Of a DNA stretch of 64,000 nucleotides, positions 35,632 to 46,370 are shown piece by piece. Within the stretch, counting starts at the first letter, position 1. Each line of letters starts with the position of its first letter. A program made the translations under genes and the position numbers. The stretch is from Humulus lupulus (taxonomy: Eukaryota > Streptophyta > Magnoliopsida > Rosales > Cannabaceae). Location of the stretch: NCBI RefSeq assembly GCF_963169125.1, contig NC_084800.1:150594397-150658396 (forward strand), in the 5' to 3' direction. The notes below the pieces were generated by a model. The model did no database searches and had not been told where the DNA came from. It worked only from the letters and a program-made list of their open reading frames with translations.

Positions 35632-36507
35632 TGTAACGTCCTCCTAATCTAGGACTGTTACACTGTGTATTTTAAATTGTGTTAGACTTGCTAATCAAGT
35701 CATTTGGTTATAAACGTGTAACTAAGGTTAACGTCAAGTCAAGGGTTAGGGTTAAAAAATTTGGTCAAAGGAACTGTTGACTTTTATTTTAAAAAAAAGT
35801 TTCCTGCGTACATGGGATCCCAAAATATTACAAACAAACATTTAAAAGGGTGTATATACATCAAAATTACAGTCGGCCAACCTAAGCGGCAAAATCAGGA
35901 CTGCAACCCTAGTTCCTCTGAGATATCCTTGGATGTGGTGGACGAGCAGTTGCATATGTACGCGCCGCCACTAAAGCTCTCCAACTCATTGATGGTCAAG
36001 CTTTCCTTTTCCCTTACCCGCACCACGAAGCACCCGTGAGCCGAGGCACAGCAAGAAAATTAAACATGTGGATGAACAAAGAATACAGATCTCCAAATAC
36101 TAATCTAATATGTCCAACAGTAATAACCTACTCATACAGGCATACAATTAAAAATAAATGGTCACTAGACCACTCTAGGGTCGTTGCCCTGAGTAGTTTA
36201 CCATAGAGTCAACCCCGGGGCCCTATGCCCTAGCTATGTGACCATAGAGTCACATGGGGGCCTCGCCCTTAGCTCTGGGTAACTAACCATAGAGCTAGCC
36301 AAACACTATTGTTTTCCATCAACCATTGGGTTGGTCTACTTAATAGTACATTGCTGATTTGGGCCTAAGCCTTTCGACCAACGTGCAACGCGCTATTTTC
36401 GTCCTTGACTGATAAGTCAAGCCCTGAACCAGGTATTTGGATATTGATACAGAAACAAATATGGATATGCATACTTCAACAATACAAGCATGCATACATA
36501 TTAATCT
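35632..36507 (-). mobile_element. Tek-1 5' LTR, truncated
   Basis: It matches the left copy from TGTAACGTCCTCC through ATGGGATCCC (35814), GACCATAGAGTCA and TTGACTGATAAGTCAA to TACATATTAATCT, then changes abruptly to AT-rich repeat. About 1.6 kb of the LTR is missing. Confidence 0.85.
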
Positions 36508-36831
36508 TTAATACAAGACTACATATTTAATACTTTTATTAATATAAATTTAAATATTATAAAATATCATTATAATAATAATATATAATACATAATCTTA
36601 ATTTTTATTAAAAAATGGTCATTTATGTTAAAAAAAAGTTATCATTTATATATATATTTTTAAAATAAATCATAAACAATATTTTGGTTTAATTTTTCAT
36701 TTAATATGTTTGTCATTCTTTTATATATAACATTGTTTATTTATTTGAAATTTATATGACAATGATACAAATTTAATAAATTCTATAAATAAAACTAAGC
36801 AAATATGGATTGCACGTTGCTTGCATCTAGT
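36508..36831 (+). mobile_element. AT-rich repeat with Helitron-like 3' end, copy A
   Basis: The body matches 58783-58900 closely (ATATAAATTTAAATATTATA). It ends GCACGTTGCTTGCATCTAGT, a CTRRT terminus of the kind found in plant Helitrons. The start is missing where it abuts the Tek-1 LTR. No helicase is encoded, so it would be a non-autonomous copy. The family assignment is tentative. Confidence 0.4.
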
Positions 36832-37192
36832 ATTTATATAAATGAGAGCACCAAATAAATGATGTGACACTCTAAAATTACTCCAAAGCACTCTTTCAAT
36901 TTTCTAATTTTTTCACATTTTTTAATTCTTCTTTTTCAAATTTATATATTTATGATTTTCTTTTTCAAATTTATATATTTATAATTTTATTTCAACGATA
37001 TATACTTTGAATTCAAAACAAAACTATCTAATTTAAAAAAAAAAAATCTATCTATATCTATATATTTATATAAATGAGAGCACAAAGGAGATGAAGTAGT
37101 ACTCTAAAATTGCTCCAAAACACTCTTTCAATTTTCTAATTTTTTCACATTTTTTTAATTCTTCTTTTTCAAATCTATATATTTATATCTCT
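36832..37192. repeat. Two tandem copies of a roughly 230-bp AT-rich unit
   Basis: Both copies begin ATTTATATAAATGAGAGCAC (36832 and about 37063). Both contain the ACACTCTTTCAATTTTCTAA and TTTTTTCACATTTTTT words. No coding potential is seen. Confidence 0.7.
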
Positions 37193-38060
37193 TCTATATA
37201 AAAAGTGTGTAGATAACGGAAATTCTTAGTTTTAACAATTTTTTATTTTTTTTCAGTTAACTTTAATGGAATATTCTTATATTTAACAGTAGATTATAAA
37301 CTTGACTTAAACTTAAATAAAATTAAATAAATAAATAATTAAACAAATTAAAAAAATGATATTTTTGAGATATTTTACAATGATATTTATTTAAAAATAA
37401 TAAAACCATACATTTTATAACTTAAATAAAATTTAATCAAACTTAATATTATATTAAACATATAACATATAATCTTTTGTTGCTACTGCCAAATTTAAAA
37501 ACTAGAACAAACATAAACTTAAACAAAAATTAATTAATTAGTTAAAATAGGATATTTTTAAGATATTTTATGATAATTTAAGTACTTAAATCATATTAAT
37601 TTAAAAATAATAAAGACATACATATCATTTTTTTATCTTATAAATTTGTGTGATAGTTTATTTTTTATCAAGTGATTGGAGCTTTTTTTCTTCATCAAAT
37701 TAACCAAAGAACATTGTGAGATATATTAGAAACTAAAAATAGTTGATGCATATATACTATTATCTACACTATGACTTTTTCTATTCTTATTTTATTTCTA
37801 TTATTAATTTCTTTTTAAATATTATTGTATTTTATATATATGTCATGTAGTTGTGTAAATATATATTTATGTCAACGTTATGTTTAGATGTCATATATGC
37901 AGAGATTATTGATATAAAATATATTATATAATTATAATTCATTCTATCATATATATATATATTCTTAAAAAAATAGAGAATCAGTTTTTATTAAAATTAT
38001 AAGCAATGTTTACAATTTTAAAACTAAGAAAACATGTATTGCACGTTGTTTTTACTTAAT
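37193..38060 (+). mobile_element. AT-rich Helitron-like repeat, copy B
   Basis: It begins TCTATATAAAAAGTGTGTAG, a 5' end with TC as in Helitrons. It ends TATTGCACGTTGTTTTTACT followed by TAAT, an imperfect CTRRT. No open frame of note. The next copy begins immediately with the same AAAAAGTGTGTAGATAACG words. Confidence 0.4.
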
Positions 38061-38168
38061 ATATATAAAAAGTGTGTAGATAACGAAATTTTTTAGTTTT
38101 AACGGTTTGTTTTGTTAACTGTAACAGAATATTCTAAATATTTAACATAATATTCTATATATTTAGTG
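38061..38168 (+). mobile_element. AT-rich Helitron-like repeat, copy C, left part
   Basis: It opens ATATATAAAAAGTGTGTAG and is interrupted at TAGTG by the 20-kb Tat-1 element. Its right part resumes at 58647. Confidence 0.45.
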
Positions 38169-38908
38169 TGTTGACGCGGTTCTTCGCCAACATGTAATTA
38201 AGAGAATAAGAGAAAGGGATTAGTGCTAAAGGTCAACCGAAATAGATATATGATCTTAGAGGATGAAAGAGGTGACTCAAGACACGTTTTTTAAGTGGTT
38301 CGAAGGTTAAAATCCTTCTACTCCACTAGTCAATATTATTGATCTATACTGAGTATTTGATTACAGAGTATTTCTTACAAGAGATTATTTTTCCAACCCC
38401 TATCAACTCCCAGGGTCTCCATATTTATAGGAGAAGGCACTTGGAAGTTGGTAAGAAGGTCATCCCGTGACCTTCTTAGTTGTCGTATCAATTCTGTGAC
38501 ATTCATGATTAATTCCTAAACCTGACACATAAGTGTGGTCAAATCAATAGGTAAGGAGGTAATGGGTCGCACGGCCCAACCCAGTCGTGGGTGTCTGAAC
38601 ACGCACATTCCTGCTGCGTGTCCGAGAAGTCAGGGGGATATCAGACACGTGATGCCTGATATATGCACGTTTACCTTGCATGTGTTGACTTCACAAAGGG
38701 TCACAGCCTCCATATCCAGCTCGTACCACGAGCTTCATACTTAGCTCGGTCTTCGGCCTTCGGGATCCCTGCCCCGGCCTTGGGCGGTGAAGGCGAGCTC
38801 TTGAGGCTTCCTCGACAGAAGCTCCAGCCCTGGGGATGATCATGAGGTAATCATGGTTAGGCCGAAGCTCGGCTTGCTAATCAGCCCGTGGGAAAATCAG
38901 GGCGTACA
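38169..38908 (-). mobile_element. Tat-1 3' LTR
   Basis: 740 bp; in element orientation it starts TGTACGCCCTG and ends CGTCAACA. A minus-strand TATAAATA box is at about 38421-38429 and a CACGTG word at 38646-38651. It lacks 23 bases that the 5' LTR has. Confidence 0.95.
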
Positions 38909-38925
38909 TCTGCCCCCCAAGCTCC
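38909..38925 (-). other. Polypurine tract of Tat-1
   Basis: On the minus strand GGAGCTTGGGGGGCAGA runs into the 3' LTR. It shares the CTTGGGGGGCA core with both gag-only elements. Confidence 0.9.
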
Positions 38926-39173
38926 TGCTCATGGTATATCACGCTGTATATAAGACCACAGCAGGGGCTTTCAAACTTCCCCATGAACTCTTCGTATTCC
39001 ACTTTTTACGCAGGTGCCTGATACGTGGAACATCGTGGGTGGTGACGGTACGTCTTACGAGAACCGCATTTAATGGCCTAGCCTATGCCTAGCCGTCGTT
39101 TCGTATTTCGAGTGGAGGGCCTCGGATCCCTCATCAGGGCCATCCAACGGCCCTCTACACGTGATCCTTTACG

Positions 39174-39183
39174 TATATAAAAA
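39174..39183 (+). promoter_or_regulatory. TATA box of the Tat-1 antisense gene
   Basis: TATATAAAAA lies about 30 bases before a leader that is CT- and TTC-rich (39225-39260). The strand is opposite to gag-pol. A leader intron follows (GTAAGT at 39406 to the AG at 39901), and the first ATG is 8 bases after it. Confidence 0.6.
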
Positions 39184-39405
39184 GGGGTGGCCACCCTATG
39201 CATGGGCCACCCTTTCATTCGAAATTTTTCAAATTTCTCTTCTTCTTCTCTCTTAATCTCAGAAGAACAAACCCTCTACTCTGTTACTGCTACTTTCAGC
39301 GTTCAAGAAGCTTAGGCGCACGGATTTCTTCAAAGCTTTGGAAGCCAATACACCGACGAATCTTTTACCAAGGCGACACCTCCATCCACCTCCCAGCCAC
39401 ACACT

Positions 39406-39901
39406 GTAAGTTTCCTGACCATGTGCGTTTTGAAAATATATGCCACTGTAGCATAGGTAAAAATTTTACTGTAGCCGCATGCAAGGTTTTACTGGGTTTT
39501 GTGGATACGGAGGGTGAAAGCCCTTTTTAGGTTAGGGTATCTTTGCTGTAGGAAACCATTTTAGAGTATGGGTTTTAGGATGCTTTCTCTGGGGAAAATT
39601 TTCTGGGTAGGAGTTTTGGTAATTTTGGGTGCAAAACCGGGTAGCTTAGGGAACACGCCTCACAGGCGGTTTTGCAATTTTCTGCCTACTGAAACTTCCC
39701 CCCCAAGGAAAATTCTATCCTGACCCTCCTGACACACGAATCCCGAGGAATCGGGGATCTGTTGGGAGCACAGGCGCGTGTTCATCGAACCACGTGGTCC
39801 CACTCTCCACGGGCTGGGCTTACCTCAGCTCGTGCAAATAATAATTGCTTTTTCCTCATGCTTGGGTCGCCTTTTCTGAAATGTTTTCTTTTGTTCATTA
39901 G
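39406..39901 (+). other. Leader intron of the Tat-1 antisense gene (predicted)
   Basis: It has a strong donor (ACT then GTAAGT) and a T-rich acceptor (TTTTCTTTTGTTCATTAG). It has no open frame of interest. Placement mirrors the leader intron in Gag-2. Confidence 0.55.
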
Positions 39902-39909
39902 GCAACCAG

Positions 39910-42488
39910 ATGGCTCCAAAGATGAATTTCCCATAGAAGAACGTCAGTAGCTCGGCCTCCCAGCAGGACAGAGGAAAGGCGGCGATGCCTAGCTCCCCGA
40001 TCCCCCGCTTCGGACCGGCAGTGGAGAAAGAAGTCGAGGTGGCTCCTGATGCATTCTTTGAGGCGGAGAGGATCGTCTCAAAGATCACCGACCAGGTGAA
40101 GATTAACAAAATCTTCCTTTACCACAACATCGCCCTGGGGAAAGCATCCGTAGTGGCCCGACCTGCTTCAGATGGCGAGCGGAGCTATGCCCCGCTCGAC
40201 GAGTCGTTCGTGGCCTAGAGCGGTGAACATTTTAAGGCAGGGGCCTTCCTTCCACTTGATCAATATTTTGCTAATTTCCTCAACTACGTGGGGTTAGCCC
40301 CATTTCAGCTCCCCCCCAACTCCTACCGTCTGCTGGCAGGATTGAGGTATTTTTTCCAGAAGCACGAGTGGGAGGTCCCCACTCCTGCAGAAATTTTATA
40401 TTTCTTCTGCCTCAAAGCCAGCCCGGACCAGCGGGGGCGAGGCGACGGGTTTTACTATCTAACCCGGTTTCCCAATACGGCAGCGGTCATCGAGCTGCCC
40501 AGCCACCCTAATGAATTTAAGGACCAGTTCTTCATGTCAACTGGGTTCCGGAACTGCGAGCACCACTACTTCAATCGTCCTCGTAAGTTCTTTTTATCTT
40601 TAGCTCATAGGTTAGATTTCGTACAATTCCTGTGTCCCTTTCTAACTTGGATTAATCCTGCAGCTATCTTCGCGATGACAGAGAAATCTGCGACCCTCGG
40701 GGTCAATACGAGATATTGGCGGGCTTGCCCCCCAGTGAGAAGGACTACCGGGTGCTCGTGACGGATGAGACGATGGTGGCTTGTAAGCTAATTTTCCCAA
40801 ATCAGACTTTGAATCTAAGGAGGCCTCGGGGGCCTCCCCCAGCTCGCTCCTCTATGCCCATCATCGTGGAGGAGGTCGCGATGGACGAGGACGAGGAGGA
40901 CGAGACTCCACTTGTGAGGAGCAGGAAGCGGGCGCTGGAGGTCGCCCAGATAACAGACGAAGAGAGGATCCAGTCCGGAGCAGCCGCGGGTCCCTCGGGC
41001 CAAGGTAACCTTTACATATTTAGGAACTTAGATAGGGCCATTGTCGACCCCCGGCTAGCTAGATTCAACCCCCGACAGCTCGTCCATCGTCACCGAAGTG
41101 ATCCGGACCTGGACACAACCCTGCTCCACTGCATCGATCGGCTCGTGTTGGACTACCAAGAAAGCCAACCTAGGGGTACCGTAGTAGTAGATAACACCCT
41201 AGCCTTTAGGTCGATCCTATCCGAGGAGTACGGGACCAACCTCCGTTCATGGCCATCCCTCCGGAGTGGTATCTTAGCTCCGGGGCTTAGGCAGTACGTA
41301 GGAGAATCTAGCCCTGAGTCAGACCCGGACCCAGAACTTGCGCCAATTCAGGAAGTAATCGTCTTAGGTTCTTCTTCCAGCTCGGGGGGTAGGGCTCCCT
41401 TAGTATTCGCATACTTTTTACCTTTAACCCTTTGTCTTTGTCTCTGTATGGTTGCTAACATGTACTAACCATGTTTTTGTTTTGACAGAAGAGATATCTC
41501 AGCCCGAGGAGAGCTTGCGAGGCGCAGTCTTCGGGGGGAACCCCTCAGCTGGGCCAAGACTAAAAAGGCTCCGGGGGTCCAAGAGCGCCGCTGGGGTCTC
41601 CACCAAGTCTCCGGCAAAGGAGAAGGAGAAAATCCCGGCAGACCAGGTCGCGGGAGCGATTCTCCCTGCTGCAGGAGCAGGCCAAATGCCTCCACCACCT
41701 CCGCGAGCTCCAGCCGCCACCCAGGACGCAGGAACGGAGCTCAGGACTTCGGCCGTGGTGGCCTCTGATGTACGCATCCCAGTCAATCCCCAGGATCTAG
41801 AGAAGATCCCAGAGGCCTTCCGGGGAACGGTATATGAGTCGGCGAACTACGCCGTCAGCCATATATACAAGTTCTCCGAGAAGGAGCTCCGGGCCATTGA
41901 GACAATGAGCCCGGTTGGCGTAATGGAGTCTTCAATGGGCATGACCCTAACGGTAAGCTGCCCTGTTCTCTTAAAGCTTTTACCATTACACTTTGCCCTA
42001 TTTTTCCTCTAAGGCAATTTATCTTTCATTTCTCGCAGGGCGTCGTCGCTCTTCACCAGAGCATCGTCAGGGCCAAAACTCAGCTCGAGGATATGAGGAC
42101 CGAGCACCAGGCCTCTCTTCAGGAGGCTAAGGCGACTAAAGATGCCTTGGCGACCTCGAAGGCCGAGTTGGAGAAGACCCGCTCGAAGGTCCAAGAGCTC
42201 GAGACCTCCCTTGCCACCTCGCGAACAGACCTCGAGGCCGCGAAGACTGAGATCCAGGCCGAACGGACCACTTCGGAGCAGTCCATGGAAGATCTGTTCT
42301 ATCACTGCTGGGTCTACAATTCGGAGGCTGACTTTTCCTTCATGTCACCGAGTCTCTGGGCGCGCTTGCTGGTGAAGTTCCAAGCTCGCCTTGACAAAGA
42401 GGCGCCGCCTTCAGAGACTGGGGAAGGCTCTGGCGCGGTGGAGCAGGGTGAGACAGCGACCTCCCAGGGGCCATCTGACGGAGCTTAG
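39910..42488 (+). pseudogene. Antisense four-exon gene of Tat-1 (gypsy-associated protein)
   Basis: Exons are predicted at 39910-40582, 40664-41388, 41489-41952 and 42039-42488, with GT...AG introns of about 80-100 bp and roughly 770 residues. Splicing exon 2 to 3 (phase 1) and 3 to 4 (phase 0) keeps one frame, good evidence that they are real introns. Exon 1 to 2 is off by one base, implying a small indel. Exon 1 carries the conserved region HEWEVPTPAEILYFF and GDGFYYLTRFPN, resembling the plant putative gypsy-type transposon domain (PF04195 from memory). Exon 2 is acidic then Arg-rich. Exon 4 is a coiled coil (residues QLEDMRTEHQASLQEA onward) ending FYHCWVYNSEADFSF. Two in-frame TAG codons (39934 and 40216) break exon 1. 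The molecular role is unknown. Confidence 0.7.
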
Positions 42489-42640
42489 GGCGTTTTGTCT
42501 CTTTTTCCCTTGAATATTTTTAAGTATTTTTTTATGTAACCTTTGCATGAGGTGTTTTCACCTCGAGACAATTTGCTTTGACGTTTTTAATTTATGCTTT
42601 TTCTTGCCTTTTCGCACTTCGGTTACAATTTTTTTAAAAA
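42489..42640. other. Spacer after the antisense gene
   Basis: T-rich sequence with no open frame. It is likely the 3' untranslated region of the antisense transcript. Confidence 0.4.
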
Positions 42641-43573
42641 CTTAGTTCGCGTTAACTTTTATCCATATCTCGAGCTCTTTAGGAAGAACATCGATCAATA
42701 GATTTAAATTAACTTCTAAGTTCTTTGACCTGGTTAAAACCAGGAACTTAATTTGAAAACTTAGTTCGTGTTAACTTTTATCCATATCTCGAGCTCTTTA
42801 AGAAGAACAACGATCAATAGATTTAAATCAACTCCTAAGTCTTATGACCCGGTTAAAACCAGGAACTTAATTTGAAAACTTAGTTCGTGTTAACTTTTAT
42901 CCATATCTCGAGCTCTTTAGGAAGAACATCGATCAATAGATTTAAATTAACTTATAAGTTCTTTGACCCGGTTAAAACCAGGAACTTAATTTGAAAACTT
43001 AGTTCGTGTTAACTTTTATCCATATCTCGAGCTCTTTAAGAAGAACAACGATCAATAGATTTAAATCAACTCCTAAGTCTTATGACCCGGTTAAAACCAG
43101 GAACTTAATTTGAAAACTTAGTTCGTGTTAACTTTTATCCATATCTCGAGCTCTTTAAGAAGAACAACGATCAATAGATTTAAATCAACTCCTAAGTTTT
43201 ATGACCCAGTTAAAACCAGGAACTTAATTTGAAAACTTAGTTTGTGTTAACTTTTATCCATATCTCGAGCTCTTTAAGAAGAACAACGATCAATAGATTT
43301 AAATCAACTTCTAAATTTTATGACCCGGTTAAAACCAGGAACTTAATTTGAAAACTTAGTTCGTGTTAACTTTTATCCATATCTCGAGCTCTTTAAGAAG
43401 AACAACGATCAATAGACTTAAATTAACTTCTAAGTTTTATGACCCGGTTAAAACCAGGATAGGACTTGGTTAGCGTTAACCCTTATCAATATCTCGCGTT
43501 TTTAAGAAAACAACGGTCAATCGATAAGAATCAACATCTAAGTCGTTAAGGAGACCTGGTTATATCCAGGTAC
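42641..43573. repeat. 119-bp tandem repeat, seven copies plus one diverged
   Basis: Unit starts (CTTAGTTCG) are at 42641, 42760, 42879, 42998, 43117, 43236 and 43355, exactly 119 bases apart. A diverged eighth unit runs 43474-43573. Units 1 and 3 share AGGAAGAACATCG, while 2 and 4 share AAGAAGAACAACG and CTCCTAAGTCTTATG, so a 238-bp dimer was itself duplicated. The array lies in the 3' untranslated part of Tat-1, where Tat elements are known to carry tandem repeats. Confidence 0.95.
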
Positions 43574-43699
43574 CATATGCCCCCCAAGTAACTGGGAAAG
43601 GGTCTTTCGTGGTTACTTTAAGATTATACTTGCAAATATGCGTAACAAGCTGATTTTCATTAATACATAAAAAGTGGCCTTCCAGGCCTTACAAGTGGA

Positions 43700-44784
43700 T
43701 CATTGATAGTATCTCTTTAAGTGGATGGCGTTCCAAGTCCGCGGGACCGCCCCTCCATCAAGTCGAGCTAACTTATAAGTTCCCTCCTTGATGACTTCGA
43801 CGACCTGATATGGTCCTTCCCAGTTCGGTCCCAAAACTCCATCTTTGGGATCTTTACCGGCGAGGAAAACTATCCTCAGGACCAAGTCGCCTATGCTAAA
43901 GGCGCGTTTTTGACCTTGGTGTTGAAGTAGCGGGTGATTTTCTGCTGATAATGGGCGAGCTGGAGTTGCGAATCCTCTCGCCTTTCCTCAACTAGATCGA
44001 GGGAATGCCACAGGAGCTCATGGTTTCGATCTTGGTCATAAGACTGGACTCTATGCGAAAGAACCTTTATCTCCACGGGGAGGACTGCCTCACTCCCAAA
44101 GGTTAAGGAAAAGGGAGTATGACCCGTAGGAGTCCGATGCGAGGTCCGGTATGCCCATAGGACCTGGGGGAGCTGCTCTGGCCAGACCCCCTTCGCTTCA
44201 TCTAATCTTTTCTTGAGGCTCGCCTTTAGGGTCTTGTTGACAGCTTCGACCTGGCCATTAGCCTGAGGATAGGTCACGGAGGAGAAACTTTTCACAATCC
44301 CATGTCTTTCACAGAACTCGGTGAACAAGTTGCTGTCGAACTGAGTGTCGTTATCAGAGACGATCTTCTTGGGCAGGCCGAAGCGACAGATGATGCTTTT
44401 AACCACGAAGTCAAGCACCTTTTTGGACGTTATCGTTGCCAACGGCTCTGCCTCAGCCCACTTAGTAAAGTAGTCAATGGCTACCATGGCGTAACGGACC
44501 CCGCCTTTTCCAGTGGGGAGGGCGCCAACCAAGTCTATCCCCCAAACGGAAAACGGCCATGGGGACGAGATCATCTTCAGCTCGACCGGAGGAGCTCGAG
44601 CAACTGTAGCGAATCGCTGGCACTTGTCGCACTTCTTCACGTACAAGATCGAGTCTTTGGACAGAGTTGGCCAGTAATACCCTTGCCTGAGAACCTTTAA
44701 GGCCAAGCTCTGCCCCCCGGTGTGGTCTCCGTAGAATCCTTCGTGAACTTCCTGCAGGATGGCCTTCGCTTCACTTGGAAGAAC
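43700..44784 (-). pseudogene. Tat-1 integrase
   Basis: The zinc-binding pair KKCDKCQRF, then the catalytic core with D in GIDLVGALP, D in VSDNDTQF and E in NGQVEAVNKTLK, are all present, so the DDE triad is intact. The C-terminal part (VLRIVFLAGKDPKDG, NWEGPYQVVEV, HLKRYYQ) is in another frame. A one-base loss in an A-run near 43897 explains the change. A stop precedes the block at about 44782. There is no chromodomain, as expected for the Tat lineage. Confidence 0.9.
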
Positions 44785-46370
44785 TCACCGGAGGAGAGGT
44801 AGGGAATGCCCACGTCGGTACAAAACCCCATCGACTATCGTATATCTCGGAGCTTGATACAGGATTTGCCGTGCATCTTTACGCCCTTCAGGCAGCTTGC
44901 CCTCGACAAGATATTCAAGAATGGGGGTCACCCAGGTCGGCCTGGCGTCGACCATCTCGACCTTCGCCCGGTCTTCTTCTATACTTGGTATTTCCAAGAA
45001 TTCTATTGGCACCAACCCCAAGGTCTCCGTCTCTCCCGAGGTGGCGAGCTTGGCAAGAGCATCAGCATTAGCGTTCTGTTCCCGAGGTATCTTTTCGATC
45101 GATCCTCGCTCAAATGCGGACATCTCGGCTTTTACCTTTGCCAGATAGGCGGCCATCTTGGGTCCCCGCGCCTGATACTCGCCCATAACCTGGCCTACCA
45201 CGAGTTGGGATTCACTGAAGCACTGGACGGAGCTCACCTTTAATTCCTTGGCCATCCTCAGCCTGGCCAACAAAGCTTCATACTCCGCCTCGTTGTTGGA
45301 GGCCTTGAATCCGAACCTTAGCGCCGAGTGGAATCTATGTCCCTCGAGGGATATCAGAATGATTCCGGCCCCGGAGCCGTTCTCGTTGGATGAACCATCC
45401 ACAAAGATCCTCCACAACGATTGGGGCGAGGTGACCTGAGATGAGCCCTCTGCTGGATTCTCCTGAAATCCCGTGCATTCTGCCACAAAATCGGCGAGGG
45501 CCTGACTTTTTATAGCAGTTCGTAGAGTGTAGAAAATCTCGAACTGACTGAGTTCGACCGCCCATTTTAACAAACGTCCCGATGCTTCAGGTTTTTGCAA
45601 AACCTGCCTTAGAGGCTGATCGTTCATGACGTGTACTAAGTGAGATTGGAAGTACGGCCTGAGCTTTCGCGAGGCCATGATTAGGCAGAATGCCAATTTT
45701 TCCATCAGTGGGTATCATGATTCTGCCCCGAGAAGTCTCTTGCTGATGTAATAGACTGGCTTCTGAACTTGGTCCTCTTCTCGTACCAGTACGGCACTAG
45801 CTGCATCCTCAGTGACAGCCAGGTAGAGAAAAAGAGGCTCTCCTGCCTTGGGTTTGGATAGAACGGGCGGTTCAGCCAGATGTGCCTTCAGGTCGAGGAA
45901 TGCGCTTTCGCATTCTACTATCCATTCAAACTTCTTGTTTCCTCGGAGCAGATTGTAGAAGGGCAAACACTTATCAGTTGACTTGGAAATAAACCGGTTG
46001 AGTGCTGCCACTCTTCCTGTTAAGCCTTGGACATCTTTCCGCGACCTGGGCGAAGGAAGCTTGAGCAGTGACCGAATCTTATCGGGGTTTGCCTCGATTC
46101 CTCGGGTATTGACTATGAACCCCAGGAATTTCCCTGACGCGACTCCAAAAGTGCATTTCTGGGGATTGAGCCTCATGCCGTATTCTCGTAGTATTTTAAA
46201 ACATTCTTTCAGGTCGGAAACATGGTTATCGGCAGTCTTTGACTTGACTAGCATGTCATCAACATACACTTCCATATTTTTACCGACCTGGTCCGCGAAC
46301 ATTCTATTTACTAGCCTTTGGTAGGTAGCTTCGGCGTTCTTCAGACCGAACGGCATGACCTTATAGCAAT
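44785..46370 (-). pseudogene. Tat-1 RT C-terminal half and RNase H
   Basis: This resumes RT on the far side of the nested element: VMPFGLKNAEATYQRLV, the catalytic YVDD box (46255-46266, intact), then thumb and connection, and the inactive-type RNase H (LFLYLAVTEDAASAVLV, KPVYYISKRLL). A TGA at about 45712 splits it from the second RNase H (45705 on): FVDGSSNENGSGAGI, ASNNEAEYEALLARL and QNANADALAKLA. The third acidic position reads FSESQLVVGQV, glutamate where aspartate is usual. The stop looks like a CGA to TGA change. Confidence 0.9.

Larger units (their letters stand above)
19049..36507 (-). mobile_element. Tek-1: degraded Tekay chromovirus, minus strand
   Basis: From right to left it has a truncated 5' LTR, primer site, gag, protease, RT, RNase H, integrase with chromodomain, polypurine tract and 3' LTR. 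The 3' LTR is split by the gag-only element at 21133-30107. Both LTRs share the start of the U5 side (TGTAACRTCCTCCTAATC and the following 80 or so bases). The left flank is ACCAG; the right LTR is cut at about 36507 by AT-rich repeats, so the target duplication cannot be tested. Many stops, frameshifts and a changed RT catalytic residue show it is dead. Confidence 0.9.

Noticed and set aside
40716..41468. Separate gene starting at the ATG at 40716
   Set aside because: The frame extends upstream of this ATG to a splice acceptor and joins in frame to the next exon, so it is an internal exon of the antisense gene.
42641..43573. Centromeric or chromosomal satellite
   Set aside because: The array is short, single and lies precisely in the 3' untranslated region of Tat-1.
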